Source: Arcticibacter sp. (GTDB taxonomy: Bacteria; Bacteroidota; Bacteroidia; 2-12-FULL-35-15). Taken from it: a stretch of DNA of 64,000 bases. Position numbers and translations under genes: made by a program. The stretch lies in NCBI GenBank assembly GCA_021155045.1, contig JAJNQB010000009.1:94625-158624 (forward strand). The letters are read 5' to 3'. The notes beneath the pieces are model-generated. The model ran no database searches, had not been told where the DNA came from, and worked only from the letters and a program-made list of their open reading frames with translations. This document shows, piece after piece, positions 24,538 to 32,888 of this stretch (its first letter is position 1; each line of letters opens with the position of its first letter).

Positions 24538-26013
24538 TTAACTAAATTCTTTTGTTATTTGTTTTGCAACCAATGCTCCACTTATTATGGATGGAGGAAC
24601 TCCTGGTCCTGGAACGGTTAGTTGCCCTGTATAAAACAAATTTTGTACCTTTTTATTTTTAATTGATGGTTTAAATATAGCAGTTTGTTTTAATGTATTT
24701 GCTAATCCATAAGCGTTTCCTCCAAATGAATTGTAATCGTTTTTAAAATCATTAATGGCATAGCTCTTTTTAAAAAGTATATGTTCTCTTATTTTTTGAT
24801 TGGTTAAATATTCTAGTCTATCCATCATAATGTTAAAATATTTTTCTCGTATTTCTTCCGTGTCTTCAATATTTACTGCAATTGGGATTAATAAAACAAG
24901 ATTTTCTTTTCCTTCTGGTGTAACTGTTCTATCTGTTAGAGAAGCGCAAGTGGAGTAAAATAGAGGTTTGTTGGGCCATTGTGGTGTATCATAAATTTCT
25001 TTCGCATGTTGGTCAAAAGATTCATCAAAAAATAAATTATGATGCTCAAGATTGTTTAATTTTTTATCAATACCTACATAATACATCAAACAAGAAGGAG
25101 CCATTTTTCTTGTTTTCCAATACGTTTCTGTATAGTTTTGATATTCTTTTTCTAATAAGTGTTGTTCTGTATGATTGTAATCGGCTGATGAAACAACAAT
25201 ATCAGCATCTTCAAATTTTCCGTTGGAAATGATTCCTTTAACTAATTTGTTTTCAACTACAATTTTTTCAATGGTTTGATTTGTTAGTATTTTTACACCT
25301 TGTTGCTCAGCAACTTTTGCCATAGCTTCAATAATTTTAAACATTCCGCCCATTGGATACCAAGTTCCTAAAACCAAATCAGCATAATTCATCATGCTAT
25401 ACAATGCTGGTGTTTCTTCGGGTTTAGCTCCTAAAAATAATACTGGAAATTCTAGTAACTGAATTAATTTGGGATTTGAAAAATGTTTTTTTATGTATTT
25501 GCTGATGGACTTAAATAAATCCATTTTTAATGCAGCATTTAAAATTCTAAAGTCGATAAACTCAAAAGCTGAAAGACTAGGTTTATGAACAAAGTCAGAC
25601 ATACTTACATTGTATTTGTATTCAGCTTCTTTTAAAAACTGCTTTAATGCAATACTACTTCCTTTTTCGTGCTTTTCGAAAAGTAAATAAAGCTCATTTA
25701 AGTTAGCTGGAATTTTAAAAACTTCATCTTTATTAAAAAAAATAGAGTAGGCTGGGTCAAGCCTTTTTAATTCATAATGCTCTTTTACTGAAGAATTAAA
25801 ATCATTAAAAAAGTTTTCAAATACTTCTGGCATCCAATACCAACTTGGACCTATGTCAAAAGTGAAACCATCAATTTCTAGTTTTCTTGCTCTTCCTCCA
25901 ATGGTTTTATTTTTTTCGTAAATACTAACGTCAAAACCATTTTTTGCTAAATAAGCACCCACAGATAAACCAGAAAAACCAGCACCGATAACTATTACTT
26001 TTTTTTTGTTCAT
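24538..26013 (-). CDS. crtI: Phytoene desaturase
   Basis: From ATG 26013 the product begins MNKKKVIVIGAGFSGLSVGAYLAK, the dinucleotide-binding motif of CrtI, followed by EKNKTIGGRARK and GFTFDIGPSWYWMPEVF. The C-terminus has LFYTGQLTVPGPGVPPSIISG, the CrtI FAD-binding signature. It desaturates phytoene towards lycopene. A TTG start at 26031 is possible but unnecessary. It is the first gene of the carotenoid operon; a fragment of an interspersed repeat lies just upstream. Confidence 0.95.
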   Translation of the reverse strand: MNKKKVIVIGAGFSGLSVGAYLAKNGFDVSIYEKNKTIGGRARKLEIDGFTFDIGPSWYWMPEVFENFFNDFNSSVKEHYELKRLDPAYSIFFNKDEVFKIPANLNELYLLFEKHEKGSSIALKQFLKEAEYKYNVSMSDFVHKPSLSAFEFIDFRILNAALKMDLFKSISKYIKKHFSNPKLIQLLEFPVLFLGAKPEETPALYSMMNYADLVLGTWYPMGGMFKIIEAMAKVAEQQGVKILTNQTIEKIVVENKLVKGIISNGKFEDADIVVSSADYNHTEQHLLEKEYQNYTETYWKTRKMAPSCLMYYVGIDKKLNNLEHHNLFFDESFDQHAKEIYDTPQWPNKPLFYSTCASLTDRTVTPEGKENLVLLIPIAVNIEDTEEIREKYFNIMMDRLEYLTNQKIREHILFKKSYAINDFKNDYNSFGGNAYGLANTLKQTAIFKPSIKNKKVQNLFYTGQLTVPGPGVPPSIISGALVAKQITKEFS

Positions 26014-26045
26014 ATTACTTGTGTTGAACAAATAAATATTAAAAA

Positions 26046-26062
26046 TGTTTAGAACTGCCCTT
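26046..26062 (-). repeat. Fragment of the GGGCAGTTCTAA interspersed repeat
   Basis: On the minus strand AAAGGGCAGTTCTAAAC matches the leading end of the copies at 9582 and 15619. Only the tip is present. It lies between rpe and crtI. Confidence 0.45.
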
Positions 26063-26066
26063 TAAT

Positions 26067-26717
26067 TTATTGTTTTTTTAAGTTAGAAATTGTTTCTGTT
26101 GGATTTGAAGAGCCAAAAACAGTATTGCCTGCTACAAGAATATTTGCACCGCATTGCAAAAGTTTTTTGTAATTATTCAAATCTACTCCACCATCTACTT
26201 CAATTAGCGCTTTTGATTTTTTTGTTTTTATAATTTCTCTTAAAGCAGCAACTTTATCATAGGTGTTTTCAATAAATTTTTGTCCGCCAAATCCTGGATT
26301 TACACTCATTACGCAAACTAAATCAAGTTCCGAAATAATATCAGTTAATAAACTAACTGTTGTGTGGGGATTAATTGCAACACCAGCTTTCATTCCTAAT
26401 GCTTTGATTGCTTGAACTGTTCTGTGTAAATGAGTACAAGCCTCAAAATGAACTGTTAGATTATCTGCACCGGCATCTTTGAATTGTTGAATATATTGGT
26501 CGCAGTCTTTTATCATTAAATGAACATCCAACGGTTTTGTAGCATGTTTTTTTATTGCTTTAATCACAGGAAATCCGAATGAAATATTTGGAACAAACAC
26601 TCCGTCCATTACATCAACATGAAACCAATCAGCCTCACTTTTGTTTATCAATTCTACATCACGTTGAATATTAGCAAAATCAGCGGATAATACTGATGGG
26701 GCAATTAAATGGCTCAT
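26067..26717 (-). CDS. rpe: Ribulose-phosphate 3-epimerase
   Basis: 216 residues, a complete TIM barrel: APSVLSADFANIQRDVELIN, DWFHVDVMDGVFVPNISFG with the metal-binding His and Asp, LDVHLMI, VCVMSVNPGFGGQKF, and LIEVDGGVDLNN, then AGNTVFGS. It interconverts ribulose 5-phosphate and xylulose 5-phosphate in the pentose phosphate pathway. It lies upstream of crtI in the same direction. Confidence 0.96.
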   Translation of the reverse strand: MSHLIAPSVLSADFANIQRDVELINKSEADWFHVDVMDGVFVPNISFGFPVIKAIKKHATKPLDVHLMIKDCDQYIQQFKDAGADNLTVHFEACTHLHRTVQAIKALGMKAGVAINPHTTVSLLTDIISELDLVCVMSVNPGFGGQKFIENTYDKVAALREIIKTKKSKALIEVDGGVDLNNYKKLLQCGANILVAGNTVFGSSNPTETISNLKKQ

Positions 26718-26773
26718 TGTTTTTTTATTTTAAGTTCAAAACAAAAGTATAAAAAATAAAGAAGAGTTTTTTG

Positions 26774-26781
26774 TATTTTTG
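26774..26781 (+). promoter_or_regulatory. -7 promoter element of the sterol-desaturase gene
   Basis: TATTTTTG fits TAnnTTTG and ends 18 bases before the ATG at 26800. No clear -33 TTG is visible at the usual distance. Confidence 0.4.
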
Positions 26782-26799
26782 TGCACATTTTAAAATGCG

Positions 26800-27678
26800 A
26801 TGAACGAATTTAGAGAAGCCTTACTAATTGCCATCACCACACCTATTTATATTGTTGTGATAGGCATTGAAATTTTAGCAAGCTACCTTCATAACAAACA
26901 CTATTATACAGTTAAAGGAACCATTGCAAACATTTATCTTTCTGCGCTTAATTTTAGTTTAGATATTATTTTAAGAGTAATTTGCCTATTCGTACTTAAT
27001 TATTTTTATCAGTTTAAATTTTTTGAAATCGAAAATGTTTATGTGTATTGGTTTGTGTTATTGATTACACAAGATTTTATGTTTTATTGGCTTCATCGTA
27101 TCGACCACTATTGCCGTTTATTTTGGGCGGTGCACGTTACACATCATTCATCGGAAGAATTTAATTTAACAGTAGGGTTTCGTTCGTCTGTTTTTCAGCC
27201 GCTTTATAGATTTATTTATTTTATTCCGCTTGCGTTGTTTGGTTTTAAAGGAATAGATATTATGTTCATTTATGCCGCTACTCAAATTTATGGTATTCTA
27301 ATTCATACACAATACATCAATAAGATGGGGGTTTTAGAATATTTTTTAAGTACACCTTCGCACCATCGCGTACATCATGGAAGTAATGTAAGGTATTTAG
27401 ATAAAAATATGGGGATGGTTTTAATTATTTGGGATAAACTATTTGGAACGTTTCAGGCAGAAGAAGAAAACGATAAAGTTATTTATGGATTAACCGAGAA
27501 CATAAAAACGTATCATCCATTTACAATGGTTTTTCATGAATGGATAAATATTTTTAATGATTTTAAAAATGCTCCTAATTTTAAATCCAAATTCATGTAT
27601 GTTTTTGGACCTCCTGGTTGGAGTCATGATGGAAGCAAAAAAACGTCAAGGCAGTTGCGTGAAGAAAGGAATAAATAA
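26800..27678 (+). CDS. Sterol desaturase / fatty acid hydroxylase family protein
   Basis: 292 residues with membrane helices and the family's histidine clusters: FYWLHRIDHYCRLFWAVHVTHHSSEEFN (HxxxH and HxxHH types) and SHHRVHHGSN. These bind a di-iron centre that hydroxylates or desaturates lipids in the membrane. The gene is divergent from rpe and the carotenoid operon, so the substrate could be a lipid or a carotenoid; the sequence does not decide. The helical-repeat gene follows after 27 bases. Confidence 0.88.
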   Translation: MNEFREALLIAITTPIYIVVIGIEILASYLHNKHYYTVKGTIANIYLSALNFSLDIILRVICLFVLNYFYQFKFFEIENVYVYWFVLLITQDFMFYWLHRIDHYCRLFWAVHVTHHSSEEFNLTVGFRSSVFQPLYRFIYFIPLALFGFKGIDIMFIYAATQIYGILIHTQYINKMGVLEYFLSTPSHHRVHHGSNVRYLDKNMGMVLIIWDKLFGTFQAEEENDKVIYGLTENIKTYHPFTMVFHEWINIFNDFKNAPNFKSKFMYVFGPPGWSHDGSKKTSRQLREERNK

Positions 27679-27705
27679 TGTGAGTTTCTTAAACAGGGAA
27701 AAAAT

Positions 27706-29175
27706 ATGGATTTAAAACAATTGATAAAAGAATTATCCCCAAGTCTTTTAGATGAATTAGAAAACGAATTAATTATAAGCAAATCCTCTAAGAGCATTAT
27801 ACTTTTAAATGATTTAAAGCTAAATAAACCAGAACTTGAAATTCAAAAAAAACTTAACCTTACTCCTTCAGCTTTTTACACACTAAAATCAAGGTTAAAT
27901 AATAAAATCCAAAAATTTATAGCAGAAGAAATTATAAAGAATGTAAACGGTAAGCCCAATGAGATTTTTGTTTTGATTAATCATATTGATAAATTGTTGT
28001 ACTTCTATCCACGAAATATGGCAATATCATTTCTACTAATGATGGAAAAAAAATGCTTACAAGCAGAAAATTTTATGTGCTTAAGGTATATATACAAGGG
28101 ATTGAAACAAATTCATTTTTATTCTCCTAAATATTATGATTATTTAAAATTATATCAAGATGCTGTTTCTAGTGAAGATATTATCGAACAATCTGAAGAC
28201 ATCGTATTAGCGTTTAATAGTCAATTAGGACGATATTTTTTAGATAATAAAGAATATAGGATTGAACTTTTGAATGCCTACATAAATAGATTAGCCGAAA
28301 ATTATTCAATAAATAAAAGCAAATATTTGCTTTTATTTAAAAATATTTTAGAGATACAATATTATTTGAATGTTGAAAAAAATAAAAGCATCGATAAAAA
28401 TAACTCTGTTTTTAAGCTTTTAAATGAAACCTTTGATTTGGTTCAAAATGAGCATGAAAATCCTAAAGTAGAGCATTATGCTTATTGGATTAATGTGCTA
28501 TTTTTTAAATATTATGTACTGATTCAATCGTACAAAAAAGCGCAAAAAAAATATGAATTATTATTAAAAAATAAGCTGGTATATTTAAACCGATATTTCT
28601 TTGTTTCTAATTTCTTGTTCTCAGAAATAGAATATCGATTGAATTTTCAAGAAGAAGGCAATCCTAGTTTTAAGGTAATAGATTTTAATGCCGATTTTAC
28701 TAAAGAAAATGCAGAAAATTTTATTTCATTCAAAGTGTTTCATGCTTTGAATCTTTTTTACGATGAAAATTATAAGCAAGCATATATGGTAGTTAGAGAC
28801 CTTTATTTAGAAATAAAATTAAATAATTATAGTGAATTTAAAACGGAGATTGCAATTTTTGAAATTTTGTTGGAAATTATTTTAAAAAAAACAGATATTG
28901 CAAAAAATCATTTAAGAGGCGTTATTAGAAAAAGTAATATTAAAGACACAAAGAGTAACATCATTAAATTGTACATCAAACTTTTTAATGCAGCATTGCC
29001 AGATTCTAAAAAAAACAAGAACGAATTAATAGAAAATATATATAGCGAAATAGCCATGCAACAATCACGATTTTTTACAAATAAAATAAAAGAAGAATCG
29101 GTTTCTTTTGGCTATAAAATTCTTCCCTTGATAAAAATTAGCGATAAAATACTAAGTTTTATCGTTGAACGATAG
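27706..29175 (+). CDS. Helical-repeat protein, tandem paralogue 1
   Basis: 489 residues, almost wholly helical, cytoplasmic. The N-terminal part LNLTPSAFYTLKSRLNNKIQKFI matches LSPNKTAYYVLRSRLYDRLQDFL of the next gene, and FKVFHALNLFYDENYKQAYMVVRDLY matches FNLFHALSLFYDKRFDEASKIL, so the two arose by duplication. The protein at 16.9 kb is a more distant relative. No catalytic motif seen; a scaffold or regulatory role is a guess. Confidence 0.7.
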   Translation: MDLKQLIKELSPSLLDELENELIISKSSKSIILLNDLKLNKPELEIQKKLNLTPSAFYTLKSRLNNKIQKFIAEEIIKNVNGKPNEIFVLINHIDKLLYFYPRNMAISFLLMMEKKCLQAENFMCLRYIYKGLKQIHFYSPKYYDYLKLYQDAVSSEDIIEQSEDIVLAFNSQLGRYFLDNKEYRIELLNAYINRLAENYSINKSKYLLLFKNILEIQYYLNVEKNKSIDKNNSVFKLLNETFDLVQNEHENPKVEHYAYWINVLFFKYYVLIQSYKKAQKKYELLLKNKLVYLNRYFFVSNFLFSEIEYRLNFQEEGNPSFKVIDFNADFTKENAENFISFKVFHALNLFYDENYKQAYMVVRDLYLEIKLNNYSEFKTEIAIFEILLEIILKKTDIAKNHLRGVIRKSNIKDTKSNIIKLYIKLFNAALPDSKKNKNELIENIYSEIAMQQSRFFTNKIKEESVSFGYKILPLIKISDKILSFIVER

Positions 29176-29323
29176 TTAATTTTCAATTACCTGCCATTTA
29201 TTTAAAAAATCTTACATAGGTTTAAATCCGAGCTTAATTGTTATTTTTGTTGCGTTTAATCATATATTTTTGGACCCTGAAATGCTACTTTAAGCTTGTT
29301 ACTCTTTATTTTCAATTGTATTT

Positions 29324-30748
29324 ATGAATTTAGAAGCGGTGGTTTTAGAACTGCCAAATGATTTGTTGCTGGAATTTTCTTGTTTATTAGATGCTGCAAA
29401 TGCAAAAAAGTACAATCTACTGCTTCATGCCATCAGAAATCAAAAAAGCACCGAATTTCAGCTAAAAGAACTAAGTCCAAATAAAACAGCCTATTACGTG
29501 CTAAGATCACGTTTGTACGATAGACTTCAAGATTTTCTTTTTCTCAAATATTACGAAAATAGTAAGTGTCCAGACGTTAGTATATTGGATGATCTTTTTT
29601 TAAATAATAATAAAGAAATTGCGGAATGTATTTTTCTAAAGATGGAGAGCATGTTGCTTTTGGCGCAAGATTTTGAAAAATTAATTCCGTTATACAGGTT
29701 AATTCTCAAATACGCTGTTTATACCAATAAATACAATGATTATGCGTATAAATACAAAAAGGCACTACACAATTTGTTTTGTATCAATAAAACAGAAGAT
29801 GCTTTTATTGAATTTAACCAGCTATTAAGCGATTACTTTATCACTAAAAATGAGAAAACTTTAAGGCAACTTTCTGCAATTATTTTAGTAATTAATAAAA
29901 ATTATAAAAAAACAGGTTTAAAAAGGATAAAAATACTCTTCTATTTGACCGAAATTCAATTATACATATCTTTTTCTATTGAATCACAAAACATTGAAAA
30001 TGTTTTGTATCACGACTTATTTAATGAGATTGATGATTATCAATTGTCAAACTCTATTTACGATAGATTTTTGCCTTGGAGCTCATGCTTGGACATTATT
30101 AAATTTGAGTGGTTTGTTAAAATTGATAGGTTAAATAAATCAAAAGAATATTTAGAAAAACTAATAGAAAAAAATAGTATTGTCATCTCCTTTTCTAGTA
30201 TTATTTTTCGTTCTAATTTTTATGTTTCAGTTATCAAGTACCAACTTAAAACTAATAATGAAAAGGAGCTCATTCATATTTTTAATAAAATAGGCTGTAG
30301 CCGGTATATTAACAATAAAGTTGATTTATATGTTTTTAACCTTTTTCATGCATTATCATTGTTTTATGATAAACGTTTTGATGAAGCGTCTAAGATTCTT
30401 ATTACATTTCAAAATGATTGTAATTATAAAGAATATTTGGTAATTGATATTGAAATTAAATTGCTATTGGCTCTTTTTGAGATATTAAATAAGAAAGATG
30501 ATTTAGCGAAGTTTAATATCCGTAATGTAGCAAGGAAAATAATGTTAGATAATAGAGGTGGTGCATTTGAGAATTACAAAACAATTTTAAAAATTTTGAA
30601 AACATCCTTGTCAAATAAAGGACCAAGTCATAAACAAAAGTTAATCACAAAATATTTAGACGTCTTAAATCTTAATAAATCGTCCAGTTATTTTTTCGAA
30701 ATATTATTTTTAGATCACCATATTGTTTCCGAATTAAGTAAAAAATAG
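29324..30748 (+). CDS. Helical-repeat protein, tandem paralogue 2
   Basis: 474 residues, paralogue of the preceding gene (see shared segments there), with several Cys residues its partner lacks at the same places. It is separated from paralogue 1 by 148 bases and may have its own promoter. Downstream is a long non-coding stretch with hairpin E. Function unknown. Confidence 0.7.
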   Translation: MNLEAVVLELPNDLLLEFSCLLDAANAKKYNLLLHAIRNQKSTEFQLKELSPNKTAYYVLRSRLYDRLQDFLFLKYYENSKCPDVSILDDLFLNNNKEIAECIFLKMESMLLLAQDFEKLIPLYRLILKYAVYTNKYNDYAYKYKKALHNLFCINKTEDAFIEFNQLLSDYFITKNEKTLRQLSAIILVINKNYKKTGLKRIKILFYLTEIQLYISFSIESQNIENVLYHDLFNEIDDYQLSNSIYDRFLPWSSCLDIIKFEWFVKIDRLNKSKEYLEKLIEKNSIVISFSSIIFRSNFYVSVIKYQLKTNNEKELIHIFNKIGCSRYINNKVDLYVFNLFHALSLFYDKRFDEASKILITFQNDCNYKEYLVIDIEIKLLLALFEILNKKDDLAKFNIRNVARKIMLDNRGGAFENYKTILKILKTSLSNKGPSHKQKLITKYLDVLNLNKSSSYFFEILFLDHHIVSELSKK

Positions 30749-30837
30749 TAGTCTCATTTATTTGAAATAATGTATTAGAATGATTGTATTTGTTTGCTTT
30801 TTTTAAAAAAATACAAAATGCATTAAAACATTACATA

Positions 30838-30853
30838 CATGATATTTATCATG
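30838..30853. repeat. Short inverted repeat
   Basis: CATGATA TT TATCATG, seven base pairs around two bases, in the gap after the helical-repeat gene. It could be an operator; nothing shows which gene it would serve. Confidence 0.3.
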
Positions 30854-30929
30854 CTTTATCGTTTGGAATATTAAAAATGTGTTGTAGTTTTACTGTGTAA
30901 ATTTTTCTGTATAAAATTTATGATTACAG

Positions 30930-31035
30930 AGGAAGTAACACAGGTAGTATAAACACTTTTTTCTTTCATTAGGCGATTCCTATCGGGGTGATATTAATTA
31001 GCTAAATATGAAAAAAGTTTACTTGGTTACTTCCT
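30930..31035 (+). repeat. Long hairpin element, copy E
   Basis: AGGAAGTAAC (30930-30939) pairs with GTTACTTCCT (31026-31035) and ACTTTTTTC (30955-30963) with GAAAAAAGT (31010-31018). The plus strand loop contains CCTATCGGGGTGATATTAATT, the complement of the loop in copies B-D. The base of the stem differs from GGAGCGC/GCGCTCC, so it is a diverged or distinct member. Confidence 0.65.
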
Positions 31036-31112
31036 TTCATATTAAAATTATGATAAACAATTTTTCCTTTCTTTTAAATATTATTCCGATTAGTACAGGT
31101 GCTATTCGATAA
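31008..31112 (+). CDS. Possible 34-residue peptide starting in hairpin E
   Basis: ATG at 31008 lies in the 3' arm of hairpin E, about 19 bases after the loop GGGGTGAT, and opens a 34-codon frame (MKKVYLVTSFHIKIMINNFS, then FLLNIIPISTGAIR). The KK start and hydrophobic middle could be an exported or membrane peptide. Short frames like this arise by chance in AT-rich DNA, so support is weak. Confidence 0.2.
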   Translation: MKKVYLVTSFHIKIMINNFSFLLNIIPISTGAIR

Positions 31113-31124
31113 CAGACTAATACT

Positions 31125-31205
31125 ATGAAACGAGAAAATATATTAGATGTTTTATTAGTGTTTTTTTGCTTTTTGTTTTGGTTTATTTGTAAAATCAGTT
31201 TTTAA
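31125..31205 (+). CDS. Possible 26-residue hydrophobic peptide
   Basis: ATG at 31125 opens MKRENILDVLLVFFCFLFWF followed by ICKISF and a stop. One strongly hydrophobic helix with a positively charged N-terminus is what a small membrane peptide would look like. A 13 bp perfect inverted repeat starts seven bases after its stop and could terminate the message. No homology known. Confidence 0.3.
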   Translation: MKRENILDVLLVFFCFLFWFICKISF

Positions 31206-31211
31206 GCCAAA

Positions 31212-31240
31212 TTATTCATTTGAAACTTTCAAATGAATAA
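31212..31240. terminator. Strong AT-rich hairpin
   Basis: TTATTCATTTGAA (31212-31224) and TTCAAATGAATAA (31228-31240) form a perfect 13 bp stem with a three-base loop. No long T run follows on the plus strand, so it may be a terminator of poor form or a regulatory hairpin. Confidence 0.4.
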
Positions 31241-31250
31241 ACCATTAATA

Positions 31251-31277
31251 AAATAAATCCTTCCGCTTGCGTGTGTT
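31251..31277. repeat. Diverged relative of repeats R1/R2
   Basis: AAATAAATCCTTCCGCTTGC followed by GTGTGTT aligns with the core of R2 (AAATAAGCCTTCCGTTCGCA, then TGGGTT), with most differences transitions. It lies 216 bases after hairpin E. The remaining part of the 781-base gap shows no other assignable feature apart from the promoter at its end. Confidence 0.4.
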
Positions 31278-31532
31278 CCACCAAACTGTTAACTATTAAC
31301 CGATATAATGTTTGTTAGTCTTTCTTATACCCATAAAATACAATAAAGCCTTACAAACACTTAATCGCAGACAGTTGTTTTTTTTAACTGTTTGTTTAGG
31401 GTTAAATTATACTAATTCCAATTAATGCAGATACTTCGGATCATTGTTTGCTTCCTATTGCATAACTTGGGTTGAAAATTGAATCATACTTTCCTCCCTG
31501 ATTATTGATATTACTAAAGGCTAAAGTTTTTG

Positions 31533-31540
31533 TACTTTTG
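31533..31540 (+). promoter_or_regulatory. -7 promoter element of the saccharopine dehydrogenase-like gene
   Basis: TACTTTTG matches TAnnTTTG exactly. Transcription would start near 31546, which argues against the in-frame TTG at 31530 and the ATG at 31548, and for ATG 31560 as the start. Confidence 0.45.
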
Positions 31541-31559
31541 TGCTTTAATGTTTGATATT

Positions 31560-32888
31560 ATGAAAAAAATACTTGTAATAGGTGCTGGTCGTTCTGCATC
31601 ATCTTTGATAAAATATTTATTAGACAATTCATCTACTGAAAATTGGGTAGTTACAGTTGCTGATTTGTCTGAAGAGCTAGCGAAGCAAAAGACAAATAAT
31701 CATCCTAACGCAAGAGCCATTTCCTTTGATATTAAAAACGAGAATCAACGCCATACTGAAATAAAAAATGCAGACATTGTTATTTCTATGTTACCTGCAT
31801 TTATGCACATGGATGTTGCAAAAGATTGTGTTAAATTTAAAAAACACTTAGCAACAGCTTCTTATGTTTCTGAAGATATGAAGGCATTGCATGAAGAAGC
31901 CGAAAAGGCTGGAATTATTTTGATGAATGAAATTGGTTTAGACCCAGGCATTGATCATGCTTCTGCCATGAAAATTATTGACCATATTCATGAAAGCGGA
32001 GGAGCACTTACTTCATTCAAATCATACTGTGGCGGTTTGGTTGCACCAGAAAGTAATGATAACCCATGGGGGTACAAATTTTCTTGGAATCCAAGAAATG
32101 TAATATTAGCAGGGCAGGGAACTGCTCAGTTTATTGAGGAAGGGAAGTATAAATTTATTCCTTATAATAGATTGTTTTCTCAAATTGAAACGGTTGAAGT
32201 TGATGGGATAGGAACGTTTGATGCCTATGCAAATCGCGATTCATTATCTTATCGAAAGCCTTATGGTATTCAAGATATACCAACGATGCTTCGCGGGACT
32301 TTACGAATGCCTGGCTATTGCAAAGCATGGAATATATTTGTAAAAATAGGTTTAACAGATGATACATATAAACTAGAAGAGTCGGAAAGATTAACTTACA
32401 ATCAATTATTAGAAGCCTACTTACCAAAAGGAAACAAACCGACAAAAGAAAAATTAATCGATTTTATGGGTAAGGAAGCCAGTGCAGAAGATATTGCTAA
32501 AATTGAATGGTTAGGCTTTTTTGAAGATAAAAAAATAGAATTAAAATCTGCTACCCCTGCCCAAATTTTACAAAAATTGTTGGAAGAAAAATGGCTGCTA
32601 AAAGAAAATGACAAAGATATGATTGTCATGCAGCATCAATTTAAATACAAAAATAAAAATGATGAATTAAAAACAATTACATCTTCATTGATTGTAAAAG
32701 GCGATGACCAAACATACACCGCTATGGCGAAAACGGTAGGTTTGCCATTAGCTATTACAACAAAACTTATTCTTCAAAATAAAATAAATGCAAGAGGAGT
32801 TGTTATCCCAACAATTAAAGAAATTTATAATCCAGTATTGGAAGAGTTAGAAAGATTGGATATAAAATTTATTGAAAAAGAGGATTAA
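31560..32888 (+). CDS. Saccharopine dehydrogenase-like NAD(P)-dependent protein
   Basis: From ATG 31560 the product begins MKKILVIGAGRSASSLIKYL, a Rossmann nucleotide-binding motif, followed by ADIVISMLPAFMHMDVAKDC and MNEIGLDPGIDHASAMKIID, hallmarks of the saccharopine dehydrogenase / Lys9 family. The C-terminal catalytic part contains SYCGGLVAPESNDNPWGYKF, typical of saccharopine reductases. It would act in lysine metabolism, but related enzymes exist for other amino acids. Its end overlaps the convergent trmN6 gene by four bases. Confidence 0.88.
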   Translation: MKKILVIGAGRSASSLIKYLLDNSSTENWVVTVADLSEELAKQKTNNHPNARAISFDIKNENQRHTEIKNADIVISMLPAFMHMDVAKDCVKFKKHLATASYVSEDMKALHEEAEKAGIILMNEIGLDPGIDHASAMKIIDHIHESGGALTSFKSYCGGLVAPESNDNPWGYKFSWNPRNVILAGQGTAQFIEEGKYKFIPYNRLFSQIETVEVDGIGTFDAYANRDSLSYRKPYGIQDIPTMLRGTLRMPGYCKAWNIFVKIGLTDDTYKLEESERLTYNQLLEAYLPKGNKPTKEKLIDFMGKEASAEDIAKIEWLGFFEDKKIELKSATPAQILQKLLEEKWLLKENDKDMIVMQHQFKYKNKNDELKTITSSLIVKGDDQTYTAMAKTVGLPLAITTKLILQNKINARGVVIPTIKEIYNPVLEELERLDIKFIEKED

